A stretch of DNA of 64,000 nucleotides from Cannabis sativa (GCF_029168945.1 NC_083602.1:30987323-31051322), one strand, 5' to 3'. Positions 48,200 to 60,534 are shown, counted from the stretch's first letter. The notes: a model not told the origin generated them from the sequence alone. Numbers and translations are program-made.

Positions 48200-50086
48200 A
48201 ACTCCCAGTTGCACTAACATAAAACAAGTTGTTCATTTCAATCAATCTATTGTCTTGATCTTCAGATCAAGTGTAGTATATTTTACTCAACCCAAATTTC
48301 TGGAACCATGTTCATAAAATATTATGCAACATCCTTAACTGTATGCATTACTCATCAAGGGATACTGAAATCCTTACTGCTTATTAAGTACATCTGAATA
48401 AACAGAAGACGTATCTCTCATTCTTTTAAAGAATGAAATAGAGATAATACAGTGTAGAACTTTCTTCAGTTGAATAACTTTTTGGTAATTTCGAATTTAC
48501 AAAGTTATATATCTTCACTGATGAAGCTTGAATTATTATAGATGAGTTTTTACACTCTTCTAGAATAACTCCTCCACCCCCAGAGTAACTACCATCTCGA
48601 ATTCTTTATGAGTTGGTGTAGATATAAGGACTACTAATCTATACATCCTTATTATCTAACACATAGGTCACATTCATAAATCTTTCTTGACTCTCCCTTA
48701 ATGTTCCTTATTTGATTACATCTCAGATAGCTCCCACTCAACAATAGGAGTCTGGTTAAATTCATACATAAAAGTACATTTAACCTCTTACCATTGTTTT
48801 GAGGGATATCTTGTTGTGACATATTATCTTAGTCTGAAACTGTAAGTTCCTTCTAGGTTAAGTCATCAACATAGCAATCTAGTATTTTAAATTGAGTGTA
48901 AAATACTTGCAAGAGATTAAGTAATCAGATTGAGATACCATAAAATTTTATGAGGATTAGAAATTTTTGCCCAAGTCATTCGAATAGACTATGCAAGAAT
49001 TCTACTATCTTATTCTCATAATTCTGATAAGTTATTTCTATCCATATGAATGGTTAGATTTACTTTCTTAGTTGTGTTCTAAAGTTCCTATCACAAGTGT
49101 CAACCAAATAAAAATGGGTAAAGAATTTTAAAAATTTTCCCACTCAAATAAGGTAGTGTGATACAATGTCAAAGAACTTCATTGGTATCAATTTCTATTA
49201 CAACAGTAATAAATTAAATAGAACATAAATCAAGATCAAGAATTTATTCTGATAATTTTTGCTAATTCATTATATTACATCCATGTTTAAAATATGTGTG
49301 ACAAAGAGTACTGTGGCGTATTGAGTATAGTCTAGAGTTCAAAATGAACTACATATTTCAATAGTATAGTCCATCCCTAAGTATATAGAGATTATGATCC
49401 ACCCCTAAGGGATATAGAGATCATAGCCATCATTTAGTGTTATAGAGATCATGTGGAGTTATGAATATAACCCAGAGTTCAATAGACATAAAAGATCGTT
49501 GAACTGCATATTATTCTAAACTTTTTCCACCCCTATCAGATCAAAAGATCTTTCTATTAAACAAATTCTTAATAATTGTTTTAGAATCAACAGTTATTCA
49601 TAAACAAAGAAATTAAATTTTAAGTATTTATGTAGTATTAACTCTTTGAAGAGTTGAAGATACTATAGAATTTGTGTCAATAATAAAAACACATACACAT
49701 ACAATCATTAAAACATATAAATATAATTGGTACTGGCATTCACAAAATAAAGTAAATGAAGCTCAATTCATAAATGCAATATTTTTTTTTTAAAATTAGA
49801 AAACTTTATTAAAAATTCTCCAAAATAAAGGAATTGTCTGCAACAATATGAAAAATAGAGAATAAAATCTCAAACTAATAATTGAAATTCAAATTGTTCT
49901 GAAACTAAAACAATTAATTCAAAAATAATAATAAAAAAACGAGCTTCATCTTCATCTTGGACTATCTCCACCCTTCTGTCCAACCATCAGATTCAACTCG
50001 CTAAGATAGCATCCGAGTTTAAGCAGCTGGAGCTGAAATAAGAAGAAAAACAAATAAAAATGGTTAGTAGGTCCAGAATTAATAAT
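48200..50086 (-). pseudogene. E5 degraded pol region
   Basis: About 1.9 kb with no open frame above 60 codons and no clear RT or integrase motif. Blocks such as the complement of the CCACCCCTA/GGGGTGGA segments also occur in the E4 pol remnant, so this is shrunken copia pol. Confidence 0.5.
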
Positions 50087-51016
50087 CTAAGTGGATAATA
50101 ATTCACTAAAACAAATCAGTTTATAGGAAAAAATACCTTGTTTCTTTGCTAGAAATTTAGGGCATTGGGGTTTCCAGTATCCCTTTTCATTACAATAGAA
50201 GCATTTTCCTTTTGGTGTATCACTAGTGGTAGCAACCTTTTTCTTTTTAACTGTTTTCACAGCTTTAACAGGCTTTTTGCTATTCTTCAATTTCTTCTTG
50301 TTCTTGGGTTTGGAAGTAGAGGCAAAGTTTACCTCAGCCTTAGTCGCCCCATTACCGTTTCCAGAATTATGAGCTTTAGGCCCCTTCTTCTGCGGTCCTC
50401 CAATCAAATTTTCATAAGTCTGAAGGTCATTGACTAACATGTGAAAGTCTTGTTCCGTCTTATTCATGACATAATTTGAAGTGTAGGGCAGAAAGGCTGG
50501 AGTCAGACTATTCAAGATAAGACTCACTTGAGTTGTTTGATCCATTTCAGCTCCATGATTCTGAGCTTCCTGGAAATAACTTGCCATCTGGAGAAGGTGA
50601 TCACGCACGTTCTGATGAGGACTCATCCGTGCATTGATAAATTTCCTTGTCGCTTCAAAGCGAGATTGGATTGATGCCATTCTGAATAGATTAGTTAACT
50701 CTGTCCTGATTTCTACAGCGGTGACAGTGTTTGCAAACCTTGTTTTCAAGGTGTCAACCATGCTGGAAAGCATGAAGTATCGAGCTTTGTTGTTAGCATT
50801 CTGCCAACGCTCATACTTCTCCTTTACATATTTGGTTGCATTGTCACCCTGATGTTCAGGAGACAGTTCAGTTAACACAAACAGGGCACTTTCACCAATG
50901 AGAGCAATGTTAATGTTCTCTTTCCATTTAGGGAAGTTAGATCCACTCAGCTTATTATCAGTCAATTGTGACAACATGGGATTGGTCATTGTCATATTAG
51001 ATACTACAAATAACAA
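50087..51016 (-). CDS. E5 copia gag polyprotein (UBN2-type) with altered zinc knuckle
   Basis: Open for 309 codons. The N-terminus has the copia gag start DNKLSGSNFPKWKENI. The UBN2-like domain follows (ELSPEHQGDNATKYVKEKYERW-type region, then IRTELTNLFRMASIQSRFEATRKF, and VSLILNSLTPAF). A lysine-rich basic stretch precedes one zinc knuckle near residues 275-290. In the knuckle the usual His of CCHC is replaced by Tyr (C-x2-C-x4-Y-x4-C), so zinc binding is doubtful. The final approximately 20 residues after the knuckle are unlike gag and probably read into non-coding sequence. The protein would form the virus-like particle; with pol deleted this copy is at best non-autonomous. Confidence 0.85.
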   Translation of the reverse strand: MLFVVSNMTMTNPMLSQLTDNKLSGSNFPKWKENINIALIGESALFVLTELSPEHQGDNATKYVKEKYERWQNANNKARYFMLSSMVDTLKTRFANTVTAVEIRTELTNLFRMASIQSRFEATRKFINARMSPHQNVRDHLLQMASYFQEAQNHGAEMDQTTQVSLILNSLTPAFLPYTSNYVMNKTEQDFHMLVNDLQTYENLIGGPQKKGPKAHNSGNGNGATKAEVNFASTSKPKNKKKLKNSKKPVKAVKTVKKKKVATTSDTPKGKCFYCNEKGYWKPQCPKFLAKKQGIFSYKLICFSELLST

Positions 51017-52660
51017 TAAATAAAAATCAAGTAAGGTTCAACACAAAATCTCATTCAGAAATTATTAGCATATAGGAAGTAGGAATGACAAGCAAAAATA
51101 CTAAAACATACAATCCTAAATAATTTCCAAGGTTTTCAACAAATTGATGTCAGTGTCCCGTTTAGGCGAGAGTCAAAGCTACCATCCATTGAATAGAATT
51201 GTCAGCTCATCTAAAATGATAAACACTCTAGCAACCTTTTATTCGATCAAGAAAAGAATCCCGCGCTGTCCCGTTTAGGCGAGAATCAAGGCTATTCTAT
51301 CTTATGAGCTTCACCATTGTTTCATACTTTTGTAAGCCCTATTAAAGTCGCCACCATTAGGGTGATCCATACTAAAATAAACACTTACAAAAAAATACTT
51401 ATCTTTCGAGATTCTACGGCATTAAATTGCTAATGAACGTTCCTCCATTAGGGAGGATTATTCACCAAAACAATAACTATGTAAAACTAACAATGGAGAT
51501 CGAATATTCTAATAATAATAAAGTTCATTATTTAAAATGTATTTTCTATTAATATTTATTTCAATCTATTTATTTTAAATATATATTTATTTAATTAAAA
51601 TTTTCAATTTAGAATAAAATTCTAAATAAAATTTTAATTTAATATTTATAAAATTATACTTAGATGGATTATGAAAATAAAATGAATTATTTTCATCTTA
51701 GTAATAATTTTTCAATAAATATTTAGAAAATTATTCAATTTAAGTTGTATTAATTTAAATTAATTTGCAACTCAAATTTAATTTTCTATAAATATATATT
51801 GCATTTCGAAAAATTAAAGTATATCAAACACAATTTTTGAAATGCTCTAAAATAAAATAAAAATAAATCTTGAAAAATTGTTCTAATTTTATGTTGGTCC
51901 AAAATTAATTAATAAAAATTAATTTTCAACTAAAATATAATTTTCCTATTTAATTAAATACAAAGAAAAATTCAAATATTTAAGTATCATGATAAAAATC
52001 AACTTAAATATTAATTTTCTATTTAATTAAATACTACTAGAAAACTTCAAGCAAAAACAGATAATATCTGTCTAGACTTTCATATACTAATTAATTCATT
52101 TTCTAATTATAATATATTTTAATTCATTTATTTTAATTAATCATTAAATGAAAAAATCATTGATTTAAGTTGGTCCAAAATTAATTAAAATAAATAATTA
52201 ATTTTGAACTTTAATCTATTTTTCATAAAAAAAAAAAAAAATCAAAATTTCTTGCATGATATATGCTATTTCAAAAATAATGATTAATAAAATAAAATAA
52301 AATATATTTTGAAAATTATTCAAATTTAAGTTGTTATGAAAATAAAAATTTCCAACTTAAATTAATTTTCTATTTAATTAAATATCATTAAAATAATAAT
52401 ATTTAAGTATCATGATGAAAATCAACTTAGATATTTAATTTTCAATTTAATTAAATGTATTAAATTTAAGAAATAAATAATTAAGTATAGATGAAACTTA
52501 ATTATTAATTCTAATTTAATACTAGGAAAATATCCTTTATTTAAAATTGATCCAAAATTAATTATAAAACAATTAATTTTCAATCTAAAATATTTTCCTA
52601 TTTAATATTAGAAAAATAACTAGTACTAGAAATAACTATCTAGAATATATTTCATTTAAC
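51017..52660 (-). other. E5 AT-rich spacer upstream of gag
   Basis: No gene. Two inverted copies of the family block CCCGTTTAGGCGAGA (about 51155 and 51270) lie at the gag end, followed by AT-rich sequence homologous by eye to 16400-17460 of E4. Confidence 0.55.
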
Positions 52661-53137
52661 TAAGGTGGCGTTTGGTAACACTTTTATTTTTTAATTTTAA
52701 AAAACATAAAAATAAAAGTAGATTTTTTGTTTTTAAAATTTTATTTTTTTAAAAAAAAAATATGTTCTATAACCACTTTTGTTTTTAAATTTTAAAAACA
52801 AAAAACAAATGTGTGTTCTGTAACTACTTTTGTTTTATAATTTTAAAAACAAAAAACAAAAATATGTTCTATAACTATTTTTATTTTTCAATTTTAAAAA
52901 CAAAAAACATAAATTTTGAATTTTTTTTTTCCTTTTTTTAAATAAAAAATTCTAAATATCATTTATTTTTACTTTTAAATAAATATAACAAAAAATACTT
53001 ATTAGCATCTTAAAAAAATTCAAATGATTTGAAATTACGAGACTCATTACTTATAACACAAATCTGACAAAGTCATAATAAAATATGAATTTATAATTGT
53101 CCAATCTTGAAGAAATATAATAAAAAAGTCTCAACAG

Positions 53138-53374
53138 TTAATAAACTTCACTCATTATCTTCATCTTCGATTTGTTCCTTAGTTGCAAATAAGTGTAAAT
53201 TCCTTTCACTTGTGCACAAAGCCCCTCCTTTATACCCTTCCATGATTTCATTGTGAAGGTTGTGGTATTCCTATTTCCCTTCAAAACTTCCACTTCCATA
53301 TGTCCAACAAAAATTTCTTCATATTTTTTTAGGTCAAATAGAAGCTTCACTATTATCGATAATAAGCACCTCAT
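53138..53374 (-). pseudogene. Myb/SANT-like ORF fragment of the PIF-type element
   Basis: The 78-codon frame includes a GNRNTTTFTMKSWKGIKEGL segment and a TYLQLRNKSKMKI end. This resembles the Myb/SANT-like (Myb_DNA-bind_3) domain of plant PIF/Harbinger ORF1 and L10-interacting MYB proteins, which bind element termini and aid the transposase. The frame extends upstream as RWQEQ without a clear start codon, and downstream sequence is not open. It is probably one exon or a decayed remnant. Confidence 0.55.
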
Positions 53375-54969
53375 CTGTTCCTGCCATCTATGGTATTTAA
53401 ACAGAAGAAAATGTGTGTGTAATCTTAATCTCCAAACAGAAATTTACTTTTAAAATCAACCAAGATAATCTAATCTAATAACAATTGCTTAGACCAAGAA
53501 ATGGCTGCCCCTGCTGTACAGACCAGGATCATCATTGACCATTACTATAGCCAAAAAGATCCCAAGTCAAGAATGAAAATTTATTCAAATCCCCCAAATC
53601 CTTAGTACTAAGGATTAGTACTAATATAAAGTTCAAGCACAGAAACAATAGTCCATAACTAGTTTCTAATAGAAAAAAAACACCAATTAGTTTTCATTAA
53701 ATAAAATATTAATGAATCACCATGTCATATTCTAAAGCAGTGTAAAGAATAACTTGTTTGTACAAGGCTCTAAGTTTTGTCCCCAAAGATCACGTAGTCC
53801 ATGAGTTCCCATAATCCATGAGTTCCCATAACATGTCATATCATTTTAATATAGCATATACACTATACATATAGCTTAACAAACATGTTTATTTTACTAC
53901 CATATAATTACATTAACATGTACATGAGAATAATAACAGAACATGTATCAACATGTATTTGGAAAAAGAGCTCATTCTCAATTCAACTTCAACAACATAA
54001 GTGCTCACCTTCTTTATATCAACAATATGCAGATTTTAATGCTGTCAAATGCTTATAACTGCTCAGCCATTAACCAATACTAATTTATTCACTAGCAACT
54101 ACAACTACTACTACTACCATCTAAAATCATAAAGAACTAGTTAATAATCACAACAATGGGCTTCATAATAAATTAATGAACTTTCATCCAAACATAACTA
54201 ATTGCAAAGCTTGAAAGGATAATGAATTTTTTGCAAAACTAGACATAACTAAGAGCTTGATGATGAAAACAGAGAGGTGGGTTCTTGAAATAAAGCCAAG
54301 TTAACAAACCAGATTATTGAAAATGGAAAAGCTGAATATAACATCACTAGATCGAAATACATTAAAGAACAACACACACAAATATAAAATACCTCTCTAA
54401 TTGCTTATGCAATTCCCATTCAAACTCAAATTAAAACTCTAAAATTAGAGAAATACAAGAAATTAAACACATCCCATAAACCAAAATCCCATGGAATCAT
54501 CAAATGATTGACAACAGAGATCATAAACAATAAAAGATAAATATAAATAATAGAAATCAGATAATGCAAAATCATGTAAATCCAAACGTGTATATATATA
54601 CATATAAATCTAAATATTTTTAAAAATATAATCATACCTTCAATGGTAGAAAATTTTCCCCTCTAAAAACCTATTTTACTGTCATGCTATTATCAGATCT
54701 GAGATTGAAGGAAGAGAGGGAGAGAGTAAAATAAAAAAAAGTTTTACCTGATTAAGAAATTCGAGTCATCAGAGTCAATCAGCCACATCCATGGAAGAGT
54801 TCAAGGGAGAAGAGAACTGCAGAGAAGAAGGACTCATGGTGCAGTATGTAAGAGAAAAATGATTTTAAGTTTTTTTAAAAGTGAACCCAACTTAGAGTAA
54901 ATTACCAAAATCTCATCTCAGAGATTAAGACCTAAATCTCATTTTAGAGATTAAACCCGAAATCTTACA

Positions 54970-55101
<132 letters not shown>

Positions 55102-55381
55102 TTACCTGAACTAAAGCCATTGAAGATCTCAGAGCTTGAAATCACAGAATTAAGGGAGAGCAAGGGAGATCAGAGAGAGACGAGAGAAAAGAGGAAGAAG
55201 TGTTTTTAAAAAATTTTAAAATCGTAAAAAATCTATTTTTAAAATTTACATAAATTTGATTTTAAATTAAAAAAATAGAAAACATAAATATTTTACCGAG
55301 CATGATTTTATTTTGAATTGTTGAATTTTTGATTAAAAAAACAGAAAACCATTTTTAAAATGGTTACCGAACAGACCCTAA

Positions 55382-55845
55382 GTGTTTTTCTAAAATTAAC
55401 TTTAAAATATTAAAATCAAAATAAATTTCATATATTTTAAAAGTTAATTATGTTGCTAATTCAATTTTAATTAAGTTATACTAATATAATTAACCTAATA
55501 CAATTATTTAAATAAGACAAATTGGCCTTCACAATTAGGGTAGTTCATGTGAGGGAGGGCTGGGTTCAGTATGTCGTACCCTCTACTATTGGCCCCCTAA
55601 CTCTCTTACAAGGCCCAAAGGAGAGGAATTTAACCTTTAAATAAATAATTGTAATTAATTGAATAAGCCCAATTCTAATTGGGCCTAAATAAAATTACCT
55701 AAGTGAAATTTTATTTTAGCAACCTAGTCCATTTACTTAGTAAAACTTAAATGGGCTTCCTATATGCATCTTAGCCCAATAAGCGAACACGTAGGCTCAC
55801 ACAGGTCAAATGATTTGGATGAGCCCTGAAATTTCGTATTTTAAT
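55382..55845 (-). other. E5 leader sequence
   Basis: Contains the GGGCCTAAATAAAATT and CAAGGCCCAAAGGAGAGG blocks that mirror E4 at 15590-15740. Homology to E4 stops near 55845, well short of the expected 5' LTR. Confidence 0.55.
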
Positions 55846-56709
55846 ATTCCCAGTTTAATTATTTAATTAAGTGATTAATTAAATGCAGAATAATGAAACT
55901 GGTACTGAAAACAGTTTTTCTGTAGTTACAGAATACAGCTCTGTAACTCCAGAGAAACCCAGAAAAACAAACAGTGCATAAAAGTAAAAACACACAAGAT
56001 TTTTGTACGTGGTTTCAACAATCCTTTTAGATTGTTACTAGTCCACGGGGCCACGCCCATAGATAAGATTCATTAGATCGGTATCAAAAATACAAAGTAA
56101 TTGACTTATGCATAAATAGACTCCCTCTTATTGTATGCCGCAAGCTTGGTGTATTCCACCTACTAACCAAATCTTGATAAAACTCCAAGAGCTCGAACTC
56201 CCTTCGATCACCTTGAAGAGTGCTTGAATCCTCCCGATTCAAGGCTTAAAGGCTATCTCCCGAAAGCCTATACAACCATCTCCCGAAGGTTGTGTGCTTG
56301 TATCATCCCGATGCAAGACTTCAAAAGCAATCTCCCGAAAGCTTGTAAAAACCCTTCTCCCGAAGGTGTGCTTGTATCCTCCCGACGCAAGACTTCAAAA
56401 GCAATCTCCCGAAAGCTTGTAAATACCTTCTCCCAAAGGTGCACTGATGTTCTTCTTTGTCGTAGACTTGAATACAGACTCAAGACAATACAAACAACAA
56501 ATAAACAGAGTAAGAGTCGAACAGCTCTTCTCTACATAACAAAGACACTCTTTCCTAAAGATATGAATACAATTCTAAGTGTTTGAAAGAATTCTAAAAC
56601 CTAGCTGCTATAAGATGTATTTATAATGAATATACATCTTATTGACAGCTTACATTCGGTCTGAACAAGACCTCAACCCACTAGAAACTTCCCTAAAATA
56701 ATTCTTCAA
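55846..56709. repeat. Unclassified repeat with CTCCCGA-rich tandem units
   Basis: A TTTTTGTACGTGGTTTCAAC segment (about 56000) is of the kind found in plant LTRs. From 56220 to 56450, units of about 80 bp repeat the pattern GCTTGTATCCTCCCGA, GCAAGACTTCAAAAGCAATC and TCCCGAAAGCTTGTAAA. A 120-codon ORF across it is periodic because of the repeats and is not considered a gene. The left edge abuts truncated E5; the right edge is cut by the E1 insertion. Confidence 0.5.
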
Positions 56710-58955
56710 TGTAAAGCCCGCTTAGTTAATTTGGAAATTAGCAGTTGTTTATGTTTAAATTATGAAATTATTTATAGCTATTTAAATAATTTATTACTGT
56801 TATTTATGGAATTCAGAAATGCATGATTATGTCATCAGTAGCTTTTATATTTCGCATTTCCGGTGTCCGGTATTTTGGAACTCGGCGTTTGGCTCAGTAG
56901 AAATCACAACTTAGTATGTTAGTAATTTGGGGACGGGGTTTAGACATTGGGAATGTCGGGAATGGCCGGGAATTTAGAATGTCCCAAAAATACCCCTTTA
57001 GTATGATTTTCATGATTTTATGGTGGAGGGGCAAAATGGTCTTTTTGCCCCATTAGTGTTTTGTCTTATGTGAGTGTATTATTGGAAAAATAAATTTTTA
57101 TTTTTATTATTACATGGCTGAAATAAATGAGTAATGTGATTTATATTCTTCTTTTCTCAAGCATTCAACACTTAGTCAAAAATTAAGAAATTTTCAAAAA
57201 CACTCAAAGCTCTCTCTTTCTCCCTCTTTTCGGCCAAAGCTTGGGCTGCTAGGGCTGGGATTTTTCTGCCCAAAGCTTGTGATTTTCAACTCATTCTTGT
57301 GTAATTCAAGTCAAGGTTTGATCTCTTGTAAATTTCCCTTTGTGTTTTCTTGAATTTTAAGTGAAATTGATGAGATGCATGCATGATTTTAGTATATGTT
57401 GCTGCTGTGATTTTGTTGTTGATATATGTGATTTAAAGCATGTTAATTGATATTATTTGAGCTATGTTGAAAGCATGTAGGTTAGATTGTTAAAGCTTTG
57501 AGTTTTCTTTGCAAAAATATGATTTTTGGAGGAAATTATAGTGATTCTGTTTCTGTATTGTTGCTGTAGTTTCTAATTGTTTTCAGAGATGATTTTATGC
57601 TAGTTTAAGTAGAATTAAGCTAGTGGAATGCATGTTTAGGTGGATTTGCTCAAGCTTGAGTTTGGAACTCAAAGCTTGAGCTCCAATGGTGATTTTTGAT
57701 TCTGTGGTTTCTGGGTTAGTTTGTTGCCTTAGATTTGTTCTAGGGAAGGTTTAGAGCAGGTCTGGAAAGTTTGGTACCAATTGGGGTTGAATTGGTCGAG
57801 TTATGAATTTTTGAAGTTGCTGCCTGCGAGGAACCGGAATTCCGGTTGTGCATCCGGAATTCCGGATGGGGGTCCTGAATTTCCCAGAACCGGAATTCCG
57901 GTTGGGCAACCGGTCTACCGGTTGGGGGATTTTTCAGAACCCTAGTTTTCCTCGTTTTTATGTTTTTAGGGGTATTGCCATGCTTTTTATCGATAGGGAA
58001 ACTTTTAGTTCCAAGTTTTAGTCCCCGGGAAGTGATTTAGCGTGTCACTTATAGCGTTGTGATTTTTATGGTTTAGGAGCCGATGTCCGCCGCTCGGCTT
58101 CGGTTCCGGTCGGGTTGACCGGCACACCTGAAATCGGAATCCAGGTAAGATTAGTATAACAGTATGCATATGTAGATTACATGTTTAGCGTGCATGTAGG
58201 AAGCCTGCTAGATTACATTAGTTATGTATTTAGGCTTCGAACCATCCAACCCTGTCACGTCGGTACAGGCTGGAGTATGACCAGCAGCCGGAGTATGACC
58301 GGTTCGACCGATCAGCCTGACACTTGGTTGGTGGTTCAGTGCTATTGACCTATCCCGTCGGTACAGGCTGGAGTATGACCAGCAGCCGGAGTATGACCGG
58401 TTCGACCGATCAGGAGGATACTTGTCAATAGTACCGTCCCCTGAACGTTCAAAACTCAGTACCATGTTGGACATGGCAGTAGTGGCTCAGTACCATGTTG
58501 GACATGGCAGTAGCGGGACTCAGTATCGTGTTGGACACGGCAGTTAGTTATGTATGATATTATTATGCTTTTCTTACTGAGTCTGTCGACTCACAGTTTA
58601 TGTTCATGTGTAGGTAAAGGCAAGGCTGTAGCTGATGGACCGTGAGCGAGCTTATGAGATTGTACATGTCGGGGCGGTTAGGCCTGGAGCGTACGATCCT
58701 CGGGACAGCAAGGCTGAGATTTTTGTAACTGTCGTTAGACGACTTTTATTTTGATGTAATAGTTAAACAGTTAAACTTTTTGTAAATATTTTTATAATCG
58801 GGATCCCGAGTCTTTTGTAATATGTTTTACAAGTTTAATCAAAAAGCAAAATTTTAATTAATCACGTTTTTCCATAAACCTCGTTGATTAGCAACGAGCT
58901 GCACAGTACGTTTAAAAAAATCACGTAATACGCCTAAGATAGTTAGGGTGTTACA
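56710..58955 (+). repeat. E1 5' LTR
   Basis: Contains two copies of a unit with GTCGGTACAGGCTGGAGTAT (58258 and 58369; the solo LTR has three) and three copies of a CATGTTGGACATGGCAGTAG-type unit (58460-58540). It also holds the hairpin plus AGGTAAAG motif at 58577-58620 and the palindrome TCGGGATCCCGA near 58798. Confidence 0.93.
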
Positions 58956-59205
58956 ATTTGGTATCAGAGCCGCCAGGTTGTCTTCCGAAGATCGTCACGA
59001 CATGTACAATCATCATCAGCAGTTAGCTCGGTTCACGGTTCAGTAAGCCTTTATTGCTTTAGTAGTTTATTTTATTCAGTTATAAAAAAAAAAGAAAAGC
59101 CTGTTAGGAAGCATGTTAGTAGCCTGATAGTAGAATAGGCGCATGTTTCATTTCTAATTTCCAAATTAAGCGGCATTAGTAAGCTCGCCTTGAATACGAC
59201 CTGAT

Positions 59206-60534
59206 ATGCCAACTCTTGGTTTCGCAGGCGGTTCTAATCAGATGGACGCCAGGCGGACTACCAGGAGTCAGGGCAACTCCGTAGGGTCGAATCAGGGACA
59301 GGGAGCTCAGTTTCCCCCACCTGCCAGGGGCCGAGGTAGAGGTCCCCGAGGCAGGGCTCGTGGCCGGGGTGATGAGAACCCGCCACAGGCTGCCCAGGCT
59401 CCCCCAGCCGATCAGGGAGCCCCGAACTGGGAGTTACGGTTTGCGGAGATGCAAGCCCGGATCGAAGAACAAGACCTCGAGATTCAGAGGTTGAGACAGC
59501 AGGGTGCTCCTGCAGTTCCTGTGCCCGTAGTTCCAGTGGCACCTGCCCCTGCTGCCCAGGCCGAGATAGTGGTGGCGGCCCATAGATTGGAACCATTGTA
59601 TGAGCGGTTCCGGAAGCAAGCACCTCCGGTATTCCTGGGAGGTCCGGACGTGATGAAAGCCGAACAGTGGCTAACGGTGATTACCAGAATCCTGAATTTC
59701 ATGGGTGTCACCGGTAACGACAGAGTGGTATGCGCCACGTTTCAGTTCCAGGAGGACGCCCTGGTATGGTGGGACATGGTGTCTCAGATCCATGACGTCA
59801 CCACCATGACTTGGGAAAGGTTCCAAGAACTCTTCAACGCAAAGTATTACAATGAGGCGGTCAGAAGCGCCAAGAGGAAAGAGTTCGTTCACCTGACCCA
59901 GCGGGAGAACATGAGCGTCACTGAGTATACTACTCAGTTCGATCGGTTGGCGAGGTTAGCCTCGGGAATTGTGCCGACCGACTTCAGCAAGAAGGAGAAG
60001 TATCTGGACGGGTTGAATCCCAAGATCAGGCATGACCTGATGATCACCACGGACGACAGCACCACCTATGCTCAGATGGTGGAGAAGGCACTGCGAGCTG
60101 AGGGCGCAGTGGGGTGCATGTCAGAATCGGCCCGGTACTCGGTTAGTGGCGGAGCTCCTACCCCTCTGCATCGGGCTATAGCGGGGAGTAGTGGTTCGGC
60201 CATTGATCAGAGGAAGAGGGCACCCGCTGCTTCCGGTGGCTCGAGTCAGAACAAGAGGTTCCGGGGGAACCAGAACAGAGGGAGTCGTCCTGGTGGTACT
60301 GAGACCCGATTCTCCTATCCCGAGTGCCCTAGCTGCAAGAGGCATCATCGGGGTGAGTGCAAGGGTCAGGGATGCTTTCATTGTGGCATGCCCGGACACT
60401 TCAAGAGGGAATGTCCCCAGCTCCGCCCAGAGGCACCGAGAGCTCCAGCGATACCCACTCCAGCCAGGGTGTTCGCTATCACGCAGCCGATGCGGATGCC
60501 GGCCCATCGGTTGTCACAGTCGGCTTTTTATTAA
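59206..60534 (+). CDS. E1 gag
   Basis: Open for 442 codons from an ATG (MPTLGFAGGSNQ) about 250 bp after the LTR. Order: a basic Arg/Gly-rich N-terminus; a Pro/Ala-rich linker (about 60-125); the retrotransposon gag domain (about 145-270) with KAEQWLTVITR, WWDMVSQ and TEYTTQFDRLARLA; then a basic region and one intact CCHC knuckle at residues 390-403 (C-F-H-C, G-H, E-C). The last residues after RVFAITQ are out of frame. The reading toward the protease moves to another frame near 60488, beside a CAG. Gag assembles the particle and packages RNA. This is the best preserved gag in the window. Confidence 0.9.
   Translation: MPTLGFAGGSNQMDARRTTRSQGNSVGSNQGQGAQFPPPARGRGRGPRGRARGRGDENPPQAAQAPPADQGAPNWELRFAEMQARIEEQDLEIQRLRQQGAPAVPVPVVPVAPAPAAQAEIVVAAHRLEPLYERFRKQAPPVFLGGPDVMKAEQWLTVITRILNFMGVTGNDRVVCATFQFQEDALVWWDMVSQIHDVTTMTWERFQELFNAKYYNEAVRSAKRKEFVHLTQRENMSVTEYTTQFDRLARLASGIVPTDFSKKEKYLDGLNPKIRHDLMITTDDSTTYAQMVEKALRAEGAVGCMSESARYSVSGGAPTPLHRAIAGSSGSAIDQRKRAPAASGGSSQNKRFRGNQNRGSRPGGTETRFSYPECPSCKRHHRGECKGQGCFHCGMPGHFKRECPQLRPEAPRAPAIPTPARVFAITQPMRMPAHRLSQSAFY

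Noticed and set aside
53601..54950. Possible host gene fragments captured by the PIF-type element
   Set aside because: Splice-like sites exist, but no exon translates to a protein I recognise, so capture is not supported.
56224..56586. 120-codon ORF rich in a KAY/KAC-type periodicity
   Set aside because: The periodicity mirrors the DNA tandem repeat and there is no independent coding evidence.
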